A stretch of DNA of 64,000 bases from Corylus avellana (GCF_901000735.1 NC_081548.1:5332001-5396000), one strand, 5' to 3'. Shown: positions 22,001-31,925, numbered from the stretch's first letter. Program-made: numbers and translations. The notes: a model not told the origin generated them from the letters alone.

Positions 22001-24387
22001 TGTAAAAGTTTCAGGAATTACAAAGTATTCATACAAGGCACATCAGTTTTTGCAGCCTGGTTCAACAAACCGTTACACTCATGCCATGCTGTGGAAAGGA
22101 GGTAAAGATTGGACCTTGGAGTTTCCAGATAGGAGTCAGTGGGCTCTTTTCAAGGAGATGCATGAAGAATGTTATAATCGGAATATTCGTGCTGCTTCCA
22201 TTAAAAACATTCCCATTCCTGGGGTTCGCTTGATAGAGGAAAATGATGATAGTGGAACAGAAATAGCATTTGTTCGCAGTTCTAAGTACTTGCGGCAGGT
22301 TGAAACAGATATTGAGATAGCTTTGGATCCATCGCGTGTATTATATGACATGGACAGTGATGACGAGCAGTGGATTTCGGACAATCCAAATTCCTCTGAA
22401 GTTGACAACTGCAGCTTGGGAAAGATTGCTGATGAGATGTTTGAAAGGACAATGGACATGTTTGAGAAGTCTGCATATGCTCAAGAGTGTGATCAGTTTA
22501 CATCTGATGAAATAGAGGACCTCATGGATGGAGTTGGGCCCCTGGGTGTAATTAAAACCATTTACGAGTATTGGCGGCAAAAAAGGCAAAAGAGGGGTAC
22601 GGCTCTAGTCCGACATCTTCAGGTATCTCCTGAATAGCTTTCCTATCATTTGTGATGATTATTTTTTGGTACCATCTGACATAAGCTAATTTGGTGGTAT
22701 GTCTTACCCTAGGTGGTAGTGTACATGAATTATCAAAGGAACTCTGGCTTCTGCTGTGACAATGTTGATTTTGTTTACTTTCATTTGATGACTGTTTTGC
22801 AATTTTTAACACTTCTTATTGGGTTTTGTTGTTAAAAAAAGAAGAAGACAATACATAATGATGTATGCGTAACACACACACGCACACACACACACATGTT
22901 TGTGTACACCGACAAAATGAAATAAAGTAAAATATTAGCCACTAATATTTGAGAAAATTTTCAAAAGCAGAAATGCTTCTAAACTTGGAAGTAATTATTC
23001 GGAGCATTCAAACACTCATGGAAGCTGGGGGCTTATGAGATGAGCATGAAATTTGCTGAAAATAAGATAAAAGAAGAAGAGATGAAATTTGAATTGAACA
23101 TCACTGAAGCGTTGGGAGGAATGCATTTTCTGGGTCTCAATTGATGTGCAATTTGAAAAGAAATAATCATTTTTTTTTATTACTCGTCATATTGCTTACC
23201 CTAATGTTGTCTGGTAGGTCTGGTTTTCACATCTTTGAATTCGTCTTAATATAGGTGTACAAAATTCAGTGGTGATTTATTGTTAATTTGGGGGTCATCT
23301 ACTTTTGTTAGGTTTTGACTTGGCATGCAATTGCTTCCAATTCCTGGTTATTTTGCTTATGTATGTATGATCTGCAAGTTGTTTTTATTTATTTTTTATT
23401 TTTTTATTTTTTTCACTTCACCATATCGCAATGCTCATTTTATTGTTTTTCAGCCACCACTTTGGGAAACGTATCAACAAGAAGTGAAGGAATGGGAGCT
23501 AGCTATGACCAAAATCAATGCCAACCTCCCAATGGGATGTCAGGAGAAGGCTGCACCAATTGAAAAGCCACCCATGTTTGCCTTCTGTATGAAACCACGG
23601 GGATTGGAAGTTCCCAACAAGGGGTCAAAACAAAGGTCGCAGAGGAAATTTGGAGTTTCTGGGCAAAGCAATGCCATTGGCGGAGATCAGGATGGTTTTC
23701 TTGCTTTTGGTAACTGTCTTTATACTTGTACATATTTACTATTACTATTTTAACTATTTTTTTTTTTGTGAACCTTTTTCTTATTTGGTTTTATCTGTTG
23801 CCTCAGGAAGAAGATTGAATGGGTTTGCTTTTGCGGATGACAAAGTTTTATACCCGGGCCACAGCTATGAATCTTTAGATGATTCTTCCCCTTTGCCTCA
23901 GGCATCACCAAGGATATTTTCGCCACGGGATGCAGGCAGCAGAGGAATTTTGTCTATGAGCACTGATGGGTTTGATAGGAATCATATCCCAAAACTTCAG
24001 AGAAATAAGTCAAAGAAATTTGGGGCATTTGTATCTCCTAATGACCAGCAGATGGTGATTTCATACAATCAGAAAATGATGGACAAGAGAAATGGGCACC
24101 ATCGATGGAATTTAGGACAATCTGAGTGGCCAAGACGGCAGCATTATCACTTAGATGGGTCTCAGAGGCACGTCCTCGACCAGTTGGATGGTTCTGATCT
24201 TGACGAGTTCAGGTTGCGTGACGCATCTGGTGCTGCGCAGCATGCTATTAACATGGCTAAGCTGAAGAGAGAGAAGGCTCAGAGGTTGCTTTACAGAGCG
24301 GATCTAGCCATTCACAAGGCTGTGGTTGCTCTTATGACTGCTGAAGCTATGAAAGCTTCTTCAGAGGATTTAACTGGTGATGGGTAG
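13030..24387 (+). CDS. EPCR1: Enhancer of Polycomb-related chromatin protein (EPCR-type), four exons
   Basis: The coding exons are 13030-15471, 20847-22622, 23454-23709 and 23807-24387. All three introns are GT-AG with phases 0, 0 and 1, and the total is 5055 bp (1684 residues). The start [11 protein letters not shown] is chosen because the next line reads [14 protein letters not shown], as in relatives. Exon 1 holds a basic Lys/Arg-rich region and a Tudor-like segment at residues about 340-420 ([20 protein letters not shown], then [10 protein letters not shown]). Exon 2 carries the plant EPC-like block ([32 protein letters not shown]) and the EPC hallmark [10 protein letters not shown] at about 1310. 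Exon 3 starts [11 protein letters not shown], and exon 4 ends in an alanine-rich helix. The closest known family is Arabidopsis EPCR1/EPCR2, subunits of the nuclear PEAT complex involved in histone acetylation balance and silencing. Which paralogue this is remains an inference. The reading frame is fully open. Confidence 0.93.
15585..15835. mobile_element. hAT-type terminal fragment
   Basis: The sequence begins taagggtggcaatttcgggt, then gtgggttcgtgtcgtgtcta, and ends in cctgtttaactaaacaggtg. These are subterminal motifs of the GGCTGGCAAAACGGGT hAT group also seen at 138 and 32,508. No transposase is present. The limits are approximate. Confidence 0.5.
16032..16270. mobile_element. Non-autonomous hAT fragment with GAGTCGAGCTGAG motifs
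   Basis: It opens tagggctatattcgagtcaa, a degenerate form of the hAT terminus at 5341, and continues with repeated GAGCTGAG, CTCGGCTTAG and GTCGAGCTTGAG motifs. It has no coding sequence and no clear second end. Confidence 0.5.
16432..16624 (-). pseudogene. RPL26: 60S ribosomal protein L26 (uL24) retropseudogene fragment
   Basis: The minus strand reads [20 protein letters not shown] and then, after a frameshift, [20 protein letters not shown] followed by [12 protein letters not shown]. This is the C-terminal half of RPL26, which sits at the exit of the large ribosomal subunit tunnel. The frame breaks near 16,555 (two bases lost at the GIHPSK position), the N-terminus is missing, and the end drifts after NNDKG. 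No introns are present, which fits a retrocopy. Third codon positions are almost all G or C, in contrast to the AT-rich intron around it, so the copy kept its ribosomal-gene composition. It lies antisense to the host gene. Confidence 0.85.
16791..16882 (+). repeat. tRNA-derived SINE
   Basis: A degenerate A box (gagcttaattggttgggg) is followed by ccataaagcggaggtcacta and a B-box-like gtcactagtttgaatcac, ending in a run of A. The same pattern appears at 27,952, 33,481 and 35,089. It is not a functional tRNA because no acceptor-stem pairing is visible. Confidence 0.7.
18319..18632 (-). mobile_element. LINE 3'-end fragment with 17-bp target duplication
   Basis: A T-run and gataagtaatgtaaaatttt followed by ggcgcctctagttacacaac mark a 5'-truncated plant LINE tail on the minus strand. 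The flanks repeat with two mismatches: ctaactagtatataact at 18302-18318 and ctacctagtatgtaact at 18633-18649. Confidence 0.75.
18737..19390 (+). mobile_element. LINE reverse-transcriptase 3' region with internal 144-bp duplication
   Basis: The translation [13 protein letters not shown]...[19 protein letters not shown] is the thumb-adjacent C-terminal part of plant L1-type reverse transcriptase. It is followed downstream in shifted frames by [13 protein letters not shown] and [11 protein letters not shown], also LINE-typical. The segment starting cgtattgagaagctccaacg at 18,748 is repeated at 18,892, so 48 codons are duplicated in frame. Several stops and shifts follow, and it is dead. Confidence 0.75.
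19540..19720 (-). mobile_element. hAT-type terminus
   Basis: The right edge is the inverted form of a hAT end: read on the minus strand from 19,720 it starts tagggctgtaagagtccgtt, with CGAGTCGAG/GAGCTTCTACGAGC motifs inside. No partner end or transposase was recognised, so this is probably a non-autonomous or truncated copy. Confidence 0.5.
20400..20575. mobile_element. Fragment with GGGTTGAC / GGGTCAACCCGG motifs, hAT-like
   Basis: Repeated gggtcaacccggtttaaccc and gcgggtcgtgtcaaag motifs resemble the subterminal regions of the hAT copies at 138, 15,585 and 32,255. It ends near gagccctaatg. The family is assigned by resemblance only. Confidence 0.4.
22871..22897. repeat. (CA)n microsatellite in intron 2
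   Basis: An acacacacacgcacacacac tract lies in intron 2 of the EPC-related gene (22623-23453), interrupted by one G. Confidence 0.9.
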
Positions 24388-24830
24388 AATGGCCAAACGA
24401 GAATCTTTTGGATAAAGGGCTGTGTAAATTCACCAATTCTTGAAGCCTGCCGTTTGCGTTGTGTTTTTACTGGAATCGATCTTGGTTTATACTTCTTCAA
24501 TGGTGGTCGCCCTTTCTCATTCTCATTATTCACAGAATGATGATGAAGCTGTGAGCAGTGAAAGAGGAGTTGCTGCTTCAACAATGTGATTTCCGAGTTC
24601 CTCCCACAAAAGTTTTTTTTTGCCAGCATGAATTCTACTCGGCTCAGTGCAATTGTTGTACTGATCCTTTGCAGGTTATAGGGGCTTATGGAATTTTTGG
24701 CTGCAAGTCTTCTATGTACAGAAATTTTTTCCCCTTCCCCCCACCTCTTTTTTTTTTCTGCTTGGGTTCTTGCCCCCTTCCCCTTGACCTCAGTTGAAGT
24801 GTTCGATAATTAAAGGAGCATTTGGTGCAA
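24388..24830 (+). terminator. 3' UTR and probable polyadenylation region of the EPC-related gene
   Basis: This is T-rich sequence after the TAG stop, ending near gataattaaaggagca, a plant-like weak polyadenylation context. No canonical AATAAA is placed well. The end is an estimate. The short frames here are not genes. Confidence 0.4.
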
Positions 24831-25279
24831 ATGGTACAACACTATATATATATATCAACCAATGAATCACACTTTACTGCCTAATTAAAGGGGAAAAAAT
24901 GATTAATGCAAATTTAAATCCATCAATTACTTTGCAAAGTCTATTAGAAAAAAAAAAATTACTTTGCAAAGTCTTAAAGGTAAAACATAAAATTTCCTCT
25001 CAACCCACGGCTAGTTTTTCGTTGAAGTTTAAAGATCATTTTTATTACTTTTAAAAATAAAACTATGCCAGATTAAAAAAAAGAATATGTATTTTAAGGT
25101 AATACGACTTTAATTTTTTAATTGTTAACGTTTAAAAGTTGATTTTTATTGTTATGTCAATTCAGTTGTATATAGTTTTTTTTTTTTTTTTTTGGCCTGG
25201 GCTATAGCTGGCCTGCACTGTCAACGGTAACAGGCAGCTTGCACCATGATTCCTTCCTTTTGAAGGCAATTCATTTAAT
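24831..25279. other. AT-rich spacer sharing upstream sequence with the F-box cluster
   Basis: No gene was found. At 25,195-25,262 a block (ggctatagctggcctgcact ... caccatgattcc) recurs at about 33,610-33,656 ahead of the second F-box gene. It is therefore part of the duplicated F-box upstream region, here pushed away from its gene by two foldback insertions. Confidence 0.6.
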
Positions 25280-26000
25280 CCTAATTTCCTACAAACTATC
25301 ACCTCAATGATAATTTACTTTTCAAACTATCAATTGTGACAATTTATTCCAAAACTATCAAAACAATAACAATTTATCTCCAATTTTAACAAAATGACAA
25401 AATTACCATTACTAAAATAAAAACAAAAAAAATTAAAATTTATAAAAAATAAATAAAAATCAAAGCAGGGATGCTGGACCACCCCTGGATGGTGGCCGGA
25501 CCACCCCTAGGTAACTCGGGATGATCCGGCCACCCACCAGGGGGTGGATCGGCCACCCCTGTCTCATTAATGGGGTGGCCGGCCAGGGGTTGCTCGGCCA
25601 CCCCCAAGATGTTAATGGACCTAAGCTGTTTTCAGGGGTGGCCGGCCACCCCCGAGGTGTTTTTGGGGGATAGCAGAGCCACCCCATGTACCTGTCACCC
25701 ATGGGGTGGTTCTCGAGCCACGCTTGTTTTTTTTGAACCTTTATTTATTTATTTAATTTTAAATTTTAAATTTTAAATATATTTAATTGTTTTTTTTTTA
25801 AAAAAATTTTTAGGTGTATTTTTGTTTTATTGAAAATTTTATATGAGTAATTTTGTCATTTTGCTAGCATTATGGGGTAAATTGTCATTGTTTTGGTAGT
25901 TTGAGAGTAAATTGTTGTCATTGATAGTTTGGGCAGTACATTGTCATTGAGATGATAGTTTAAGGGGGTTAAAGTGGACTTTAGTCACTTTACCAAAAAA
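25280..26000. mobile_element. Foldback element with GC-rich GGGGTGGCC core (second copy of the design)
   Basis: The arms are inverted and repetitive: caaactatcacctcaatgat at the left and atcattgagatgatagttt-like sequence at the right, with AACTATCAAAACAATGACAATTTA units in between. The centre (about 25,465-25,725) is packed with GGGGTGGCCGGCCACCCC-type palindromes. No transposase is present. Exact edges and target duplication are unclear. Confidence 0.55.
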
Positions 26001-26035
26001 GAAACAAAAAAGAAAATGGAGAGTTCTTTTTTTAA

Positions 26036-26738
26036 GGGTTAAATACTATTCCAGTACCTGTGGTTTGCACCAAAATCAAATAGCCACTTGTGTTTTCAAA
26101 AATATCACAAATGGTACCTGTGGTAAGCCAATAAACTCACTTGGTACATTTGTCAAGATTTCGTTAAGTTTTTAACGGAACACCATGTCACCCTTACACG
26201 TGGCCGCCACATGGCGTGGTACCTGAGTTCTTGGGTGCCACGTCATATATATATATATCCAAAAAAACAAACAAAACCAAAACCAAAAAAAGAAAAATGA
26301 GAAGAAAGAAGAAAGACTCTAGGGTGGCCGAATCACCCCATAGGGGGTGCCCAGCCACCTCTTTTAGCCTGGGGGTGGCTCTTAGGCCTGAACCACTCCA
26401 AATCGGCCACATGGGGGTGGTTCATGGCCAAGGGGGTGGTTTGGCCACCCCCAGACGGCCGGTCAAAAGGGGTGGCCGGGCACCCACTATGGGGTGGTTC
26501 GGCCACCCCAATGTCTTTTTTTTTTTTTTTTTTTTAAATGGCATGACACCTAAAAATTCAAATATCACGTCACATGTAAGGGTAACATGATGTTCCGTTA
26601 AAAAACTTAACTGAATCTTGACAGAGATACCAAATCAGTTTATTAGCTTATCATATATATACCATTTGTAATATTTTTAAAAATTCAAATGGTCATTTGG
26701 TTTTGGTGCAAACACGAGAACCCGAATAGTATTTAACC
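26036..26738. mobile_element. MULE-like foldback element with GC-rich core (third copy of the design)
   Basis: The terminal inverted repeats are gggttaaatactattccagt at the left and gaatagtatttaacc at the right. A 9-bp tttttttaa repeat flanks each side (26027-26035 and 26739-26747), which is Mutator-like although low-complexity. The centre (about 26,320-26,515) is full of GGGGTGG and CCACCCC. It sits immediately upstream of the first F-box gene, inside its promoter. Confidence 0.65.
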
Positions 26739-26805
26739 TTTTTTTAAAAGCAAGTAGTCGGTGGGTGGTCGAAAACTGTGGTGAGTGCAAGCAAGCCAGA
26801 AAGAA

Positions 26806-27957
26806 ATGGGAGAAAGAGTGAAGTGGTCGGATCTTCCGACGGAACTATTGACGATGATCGGGAGGAGCCTCGACACCCGCATCGATGTTCTCCGATTTCG
26901 CAGCATCTGTAGCTCGTGGCGTTCCTCTATCCCTCCCTTTTCCGCCAACCCTCCTCGCTTTCCTCTCCAATTCCCCGACCCCAACACTGCAACCTTGACT
27001 GAGCCTCCGCGATGGCCACCACGACTAGCTTTTCTCTTCCAAACTACTCTCTATTACATTCAAACGCTCAATCCTTCAACTTCTTCTTCTACTTTGTCTA
27101 ACAAGGGCTGGTTGATGAAGGTTGACGAGTCAAATTCGGGCAAGCTGCGTTTTGTAAACCCAGTACTCGACAGCCGCACAAGGTACACCATTACTAGACC
27201 CAAGACCTTGAATTTATTGAACTTTCGTGTCGTTGAATTTGGTAAAGCCTATACGCTTCAATTCCAACTTCCCCGTAAAAGACGATATGTCCCTTTTCCT
27301 TGTGTGAAAAAATTGGTGGTGTTTCCGAATTCAGCATGGACAAATGTAGACGAGTGTTCAATTCTCATGATCTTTGTTGACGGAAAATTGGGTTTTGCAA
27401 AACGTGGGGATAAAAAGTGGACCCTTGTAGGTGAAAGCTCTAGTTATGATGATATTATTGTTTACAAAGGCCAATTCTATGCCGTTGATAGGGTGGGAAT
27501 AGTTTGGTGGATCGAATGTTCATCCTTGAAATTGGTACAGTTTTCGCCTCTGTGTGGGCTGGGTAGCCAGAAGCATTTGGTGGTGTCGTGTGGAGCTCTA
27601 TATGTTGTTGATAAATACAATGACATTGATGATGATAGAAAGGTAGTTGGCTTTAAAGTGTATAAGCTGGATGAAGAATTGGGTCAATGGGTTTTGGTGA
27701 AAAGCTTGGGCGACCAAGTGTTTGTTTTGGGTGCCGATTGTTCTTTCTCTGTTTCGGCTCGAGGATGTTCTGGATATACAGGGGATTGCATTCTCTTTAT
27801 TGATCATCGAGATGAAACACTAGTGTTCAATCTAAAGGATCACAGCATTCTAAAGCATCACAGCATTCATGATCATTTTGGACTTTTCTGGCCTCCCGAT
27901 CATACTGGCCTCCCCCAAGCTGATGGATGGGTGTTTGATTGTGAGTATACATGGTAG
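26806..27957 (+). CDS. F-box/DUF295 protein, SKIP23-like (copy 1, intact)
   Basis: This is a predicted substrate adaptor of an SCF ubiquitin ligase: the N-terminal F-box binds the SKP1 subunit and the C-terminal DUF295 (KIB) domain would bind a target, as known for the SKIP23-like family. The F-box spans residues about 6-45 (WSDLPTELLTMIGRSLDTRI, then LRFRSICSSWRSSIPP). The DUF295 part includes LGFAKRGDKKWTLVGESSSY and GIVWWIECSSLKLVQFSP, with FWPP near the end. The start MGERVKWSDLP is used because all copies share it. An in-frame ATG lies 21 bp upstream. The gene is a single exon of 383 residues, normal for the family. The TAG stop falls inside a tRNA-derived SINE. The target is unknown. 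Confidence 0.92.
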   Translation: MGERVKWSDLPTELLTMIGRSLDTRIDVLRFRSICSSWRSSIPPFSANPPRFPLQFPDPNTATLTEPPRWPPRLAFLFQTTLYYIQTLNPSTSSSTLSNKGWLMKVDESNSGKLRFVNPVLDSRTRYTITRPKTLNLLNFRVVEFGKAYTLQFQLPRKRRYVPFPCVKKLVVFPNSAWTNVDECSILMIFVDGKLGFAKRGDKKWTLVGESSSYDDIIVYKGQFYAVDRVGIVWWIECSSLKLVQFSPLCGLGSQKHLVVSCGALYVVDKYNDIDDDRKVVGFKVYKLDEELGQWVLVKSLGDQVFVLGADCSFSVSARGCSGYTGDCILFIDHRDETLVFNLKDHSILKHHSIHDHFGLFWPPDHTGLPQADGWVFDCEYTW

Positions 27958-28049
27958 CTAAATCGGCTAAAAACCACGCCTCATGAAGCAGAGGTCACGA
28001 GTTCAAATCTCTCATTTCGGTTTAGGACAAAATTTACTTATATATAAAT
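27952..28049 (+). repeat. tRNA-derived SINE overlapping the F-box stop codon
   Basis: The SINE starts tggtagctaaatcggctaaa (A box), followed by ccacgcctcatgaagcagag and a gtcacgagttcaaatctc B box. The A-box TAG is the stop codon of the upstream F-box gene. The same arrangement is found at 35,089. Confidence 0.7.
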
Positions 28050-28799
28050 AATCTGTGTTGGATTTGACTGTGATAGTGTTTTGAACTTTTTTCCCCTAGG
28101 GATAGAATTTCCTTATGTTTGTTTGGGATGGTATTTCCTGAATTCATCAATCTCGTTGTCTTTTATCGGCGTGTTTACTTTGTTATGATATGCCCTTCTC
28201 TCTTTCTCTCTTTCTTGTAACACATTGTTTTGATAATTGCTACTTATTCACAAAACAATCCATGATGGTGGTTGGTATGATTACAATTTCAAAGATCAAT
28301 TATCCATGTTAAATAAAAGTAAGATTATAGCTTGCTTACAACTTGGACTGGCTAGTATCTTGTAGAAGGTCCAAGTTATTTACAGATTGAACAAAGTTTT
28401 GTTCCAAATTTGATCCAAAAATGCATGCATGTCAGCATAATAGAGTAGGTTGTAAAAAATTCATCTGACCCAATTCCTAGGAATGTTTAACGTATTTTGA
28501 ATGCCGTCTACACAAAGTAATTACAGTCGATAAGCAAGCCCTTAATTTCAAGTCACAAAAGTCTATGATATTGAGGATCTTTCTCCCTTGTGGCAACATT
28601 CCATTTTGGAGAAACTTTAAATGGATGAAAAAATCGAACCCTTTGGGTTTAGACGACCCTTGACTATCATACTTGTGAATTATAGACAACATAAGAAAGA
28701 AGTACCCCCTATTTTGTCATTGTTTTACTTCTATTTTCCGTAAGATTAAATTTACTTATTCCTATTAGTGTAAGCTTTTGGGATAAGTGGTAATTTAAC

Positions 28800-29128
28800 A
28801 TCTAGTGTGCATTGGATGCAAGCTAAGGGTGCCATGTCTATAATTGAGGATGCTTGGCATCGGCTTGCAACTTGTGCCTGTGGCACCCTCGATTTGTGTC
28901 GTGTGCACATGATAGTGTTGTACTGTTGTATGTGTAAGAAGAATGGAGAGTCTATTGATCACATTCTTCTTCATTTTTTTTTATTTTTATAAATAATTAA
29001 TTTCATTGATAAGCATATAGGGGTGCAACCCTTATACACATAATGTATATGAAGAGAGTTCCCTTTACATACTAAAAGAAGAACAAAAATCGACAATTTT
29101 AATGAAGTTAGAATATTGAGAAATATTA
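28800..29128 (+). mobile_element. LINE fragments: zinc-binding RVT segment and 3' tail
   Basis: The frame MHWMQAKGAMSIIEDAWHRL leads to CCMCKKNGESIDHILLH, the zinc-knuckle segment that follows reverse transcriptase in plant LINEs. An oppositely oriented T-rich LINE-like tail follows (ataattaatttcattgataa). A matching degraded copy lies at 36,060-36,385. It is decayed. Confidence 0.6.
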
Positions 29129-29691
29129 CACGCCCATGTGCCCGTGTCCAACTAAAATATGTTCCAACTAAAAAGCAATTTGACAGGGATGTTCTTTAGC
29201 TCTTCATTTGTCTTCTCACGATCTTTAAAATATGTTGCAATCTGCTCTCTCTATATGCTCCATATTAACACAATAGGGCTATCCTCCACACATTTAGAAG
29301 TAAACTCCATAATTACCTATATGCATTTTCACCCATAGTTAAAGAATAGGCTTAAGATGAATTGTAAACTCGTACATCCTGAATTACCTATGCACGATTC
29401 TGGCAAGTAGAATCGTTTATCCTTGATTTTACGCTCTTCAGAGGTAGGTCCGAAGGGCCCTGCATACCTCATAAAAGGAAAAGGAATAAAACATAAAATT
29501 TCATTGAGAAGTGCCATCTTCCAAATTCAATGGTAATTTTTAAAAACAAGAGAAAAAGACCCATATCTTCCAAAAACAAGAGAAAATATATTATTATATT
29601 ATTTAAAATTTGTAAATAAATGAGAATTGATAGCAATAAAACAAAATTTGGAATATATGGGTCTTCCTGACGACAGTAGAAGAAGGAAGAA
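29129..29691. other. Non-coding spacer, nothing assigned
   Basis: No recognised gene. A minus-strand frame (FMRYAGPFGPTSEERKIKDK) at 29,329-29,517 looks protein-like but I cannot place it, and it has no supporting exon structure. Confidence 0.4.
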
Positions 29692-29750
29692 ATGGGAGTG
29701 AGAGTGGAGTGGTTGGATCTTCCGAAGGAACTATTGCTAACGATCGTCAA
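29692..29750 (+). pseudogene. F-box gene remnant: first 19 codons joined to 3' flank
   Basis: MGVRVEWLDLPKELLLTIV is the start of the SKIP23-like F-box protein (compare MGERVKWLDLPTELLPMIG at 33,916). It then jumps directly into sequence homologous to the 3' flank of copy 1 (ggtggttagtatgattacag, compare 28,266), so more than a kilobase of coding sequence has been deleted. The flank homology runs to about 29,850. It shows that the F-box unit was amplified at least once more than the intact genes indicate. Confidence 0.8.
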
Positions 29751-29849
29751 AACAGGCCATGTTGGTGGTTAGTATGATTACAGCCTCAAAGTTCAATCAT
29801 CCATGTTAAATAGAAATAAGATTATAGCTTGATTACGAGTTGGATCTTA

Positions 29850-30879
29850 CTACATTAATCCAGTACTCCGGACTCATTTACTGATTTGGGGGTGGAATGC
29901 CAGCTACACAAAATATGATCAAGTTCTAGTTGGTAATTTGATTGAGAGTGATGGTGTTTATAAAAAGGAAAGGATTGAATTGAAATTAGTTATCCACTTA
30001 GGGTAGGAGTGACCACATACAAAGTTATTAATTAAATTCCTCAATGACCTCTGTTTAACCTAATGAACATCTTTTATAGAAGGATCCTTTATTGAAACAC
30101 CTAATAAATATCAAATACTAGATAACTACCTTATTTGAAAATATCAAATACATAACACATTTTTATGCAGCTTTATTTTATTTTCTTTTTTTTCTTGGTA
30201 GGTGATTTATATGAAGTTATTTTTTGGATTTGCTTGTTTCTATATTTGTCAGCCATTCTATGTTTTCATAATATTATGCTAGATCACATTTGCAGCTTGA
30301 GGGAGTTGGGTTCTGTTTTGGTGAGCTGTAATTGTCTAGATGAGTGATAGTTGCATTTTCTTAGGGACACCTCTCATGGTAGTGCTTCACGTAATTTGAA
30401 GCCTTCTAGCTACAAATCCAAATGGAGAAAGAAAACACACATCGACAGACACAAACAAAAGTTCTTTTATTTTGACATTGCTGGATTGTTATTGTTATGT
30501 CCTTTCTATTCTCCCCCTTCTCCCCCCCCCCTCTAGTTTTTAATAATTTAGATAGGTTCATTTATTTTACCAACTTACGAATTCGTTTTACTACAGGATA
30601 TGGGTTCCAGTCTCTTTGACTAAGTGATTGAGCCTGTTGGTTTGTATGTATGGAGGCTCTCTTATTTTCAGGTAATACTTTTAGTAGATGTTACGAGATT
30701 TTGAGTATGTAATTGGCTGATTGTGGTATATGGTTTTTGTAAGTGTTAAATATAATGAGTCTAAGGGTGAAATCATGCTTGAAAGGGATGCAAATCAATC
30801 AAGATCTAAGTAGTTATTTAGACTTATTGCATGCAGTATCTGAGCCTTGCCCATTTATCTGAGTTGGTTACTTAGATCA
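29850..30879. other. Intergenic, nothing recognised
   Basis: AT-rich sequence with short chance frames and a C-run near 30,525. No domain, terminus or RNA gene is supported. Confidence 0.5.
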
Positions 30880-31496
30880 ATGGGGTTGTCTAGAGCTTGG
30901 AAAGTGGAGTCTAAGGAGTTTGTGATGATCGTGAAGGATGGAGATACGGTGTTGAAATTGCAAGAGCGATGTAGAGGTAACACGCATTCGTTACGGCTGA
31001 ATTGGAAAGAAGCGGTCTGGCTATTGAATATCTTTGATGAGCTGATGGCGGTGGAGGACTCAAGGGTTTTTTGGGACGATTCTACTCGTAGTTTTCCACG
31101 TACGTTAGCCCAGAAATGTTTCAATAGGCATGGGAACTTTCTGGTTCTAGAGGAGCTGGATGGAAGAGAGAGGAGAGGCAGAGTAATGGTGCCAGAGGGT
31201 AGGCACAGGAAGGGTTGGGATCAGTTTCAGTCAGAGTTGCGAATTGCCATTGATTTTGCTCAACCATACGTTGGGGAAATAAGGAAGGTAGTGACAGGGA
31301 AACAGAGAAGGAGCTTTTCAGAGGTCTTGCTTTCATCTTCTAAGCAGGTAGAGGAACCGTTTGGGTCTTATGCAGAACCGGTTGCGAGAGTTCCCAAATG
31401 GATGTTAAGAGGTAATGCAGAGACCAGCAAATTGTCTGGGCCAAGTTCTCTTGCAAGTTCTCTTGCTGAATGCTATGCTGGTCGTGAGGTACAGGT
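30880..31496 (+). pseudogene. Retroelement ORF1-like protein fragment (LINE type), cut by a gap
   Basis: The frame opens MGLSRAWKVESKEFVMIVKD and continues for 205 codons to an assembly gap. It includes LNWKEAVWLLNIFDEL, RVMVPEGRHRKGWDQFQSEL and SFSEVLLSS. This pattern (a short beta-rich domain followed by VPEG..GKGW..F) is one I associate with uncharacterised proteins in plant LINE ORF1 regions. The family assignment is from resemblance and not secure. No zinc knuckle or reverse transcriptase is visible because the gap follows. It could instead be a plant gene with a retroelement-derived domain. Confidence 0.45.
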
Positions 31497-31596
31497 NNNN
31501 NNNNNNNNNNNNNNNNNNNNNNNNNNNNNNNNNNNNNNNNNNNNNNNNNNNNNNNNNNNNNNNNNNNNNNNNNNNNNNNNNNNNNNNNNNNNNNNN
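31497..31596. other. Assembly gap (100 N)
   Basis: A run of 100 N that cuts the ORF1-like frame. Confidence 0.99.
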
Positions 31597-31617
31597 AAGG
31601 AGAAGAGCTCTATTTAT

Positions 31618-31925
31618 AGGATAAAATCAAACACTATTCTACCGTCAATTTACAATTATACCCTCATTTTACTATTTCACCAACCCTATACTATTTCACC
31701 AACCCTATACTATTCTACCTTCAATTTACAATTATACCCTCATTCTATCTTCAATTTACAATTATACCCTCATTTTACTATTTCACCAACCCTATACTAT
31801 TTCACCAAACCTATACTATTCTACCTTCAATTTACAATTATACCCTCATTCTATCTTCAATTTACAATTATACCCTCATTTTACTATTTCACCAACCCTA
31901 TACTATTTCACCAATTACCATTCTC
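31618..31925. repeat. Higher-order minisatellite, about 105-bp unit
   Basis: Two building blocks alternate: a 30-bp block with caatttacaattataccctc and a 19-bp block with actatttcaccaaccctat. The larger pattern repeats at about 105 bp (31,721 to 31,826). The long frame reading through it on the plus strand is a repeat artefact. Confidence 0.8.

Larger units (their letters stand above)
26745..29128. repeat. Direct segmental duplication, copy 1 (F-box gene plus 3' flank)
   Basis: This block, with the F-box gene, the SINE, the 1.1-kb 3' flank and a LINE fragment, recurs at about 33,850-36,385 with the same order. Similarity ends at gaaatatta in both. The 3' flank itself (27,958-28,800) contains no gene. 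Confidence 0.8.

Noticed and set aside
24312..24797. Small frames over the EPC-related 3' end
   Set aside because: They lie in the 3' UTR, have no domain and are compositionally T-rich.
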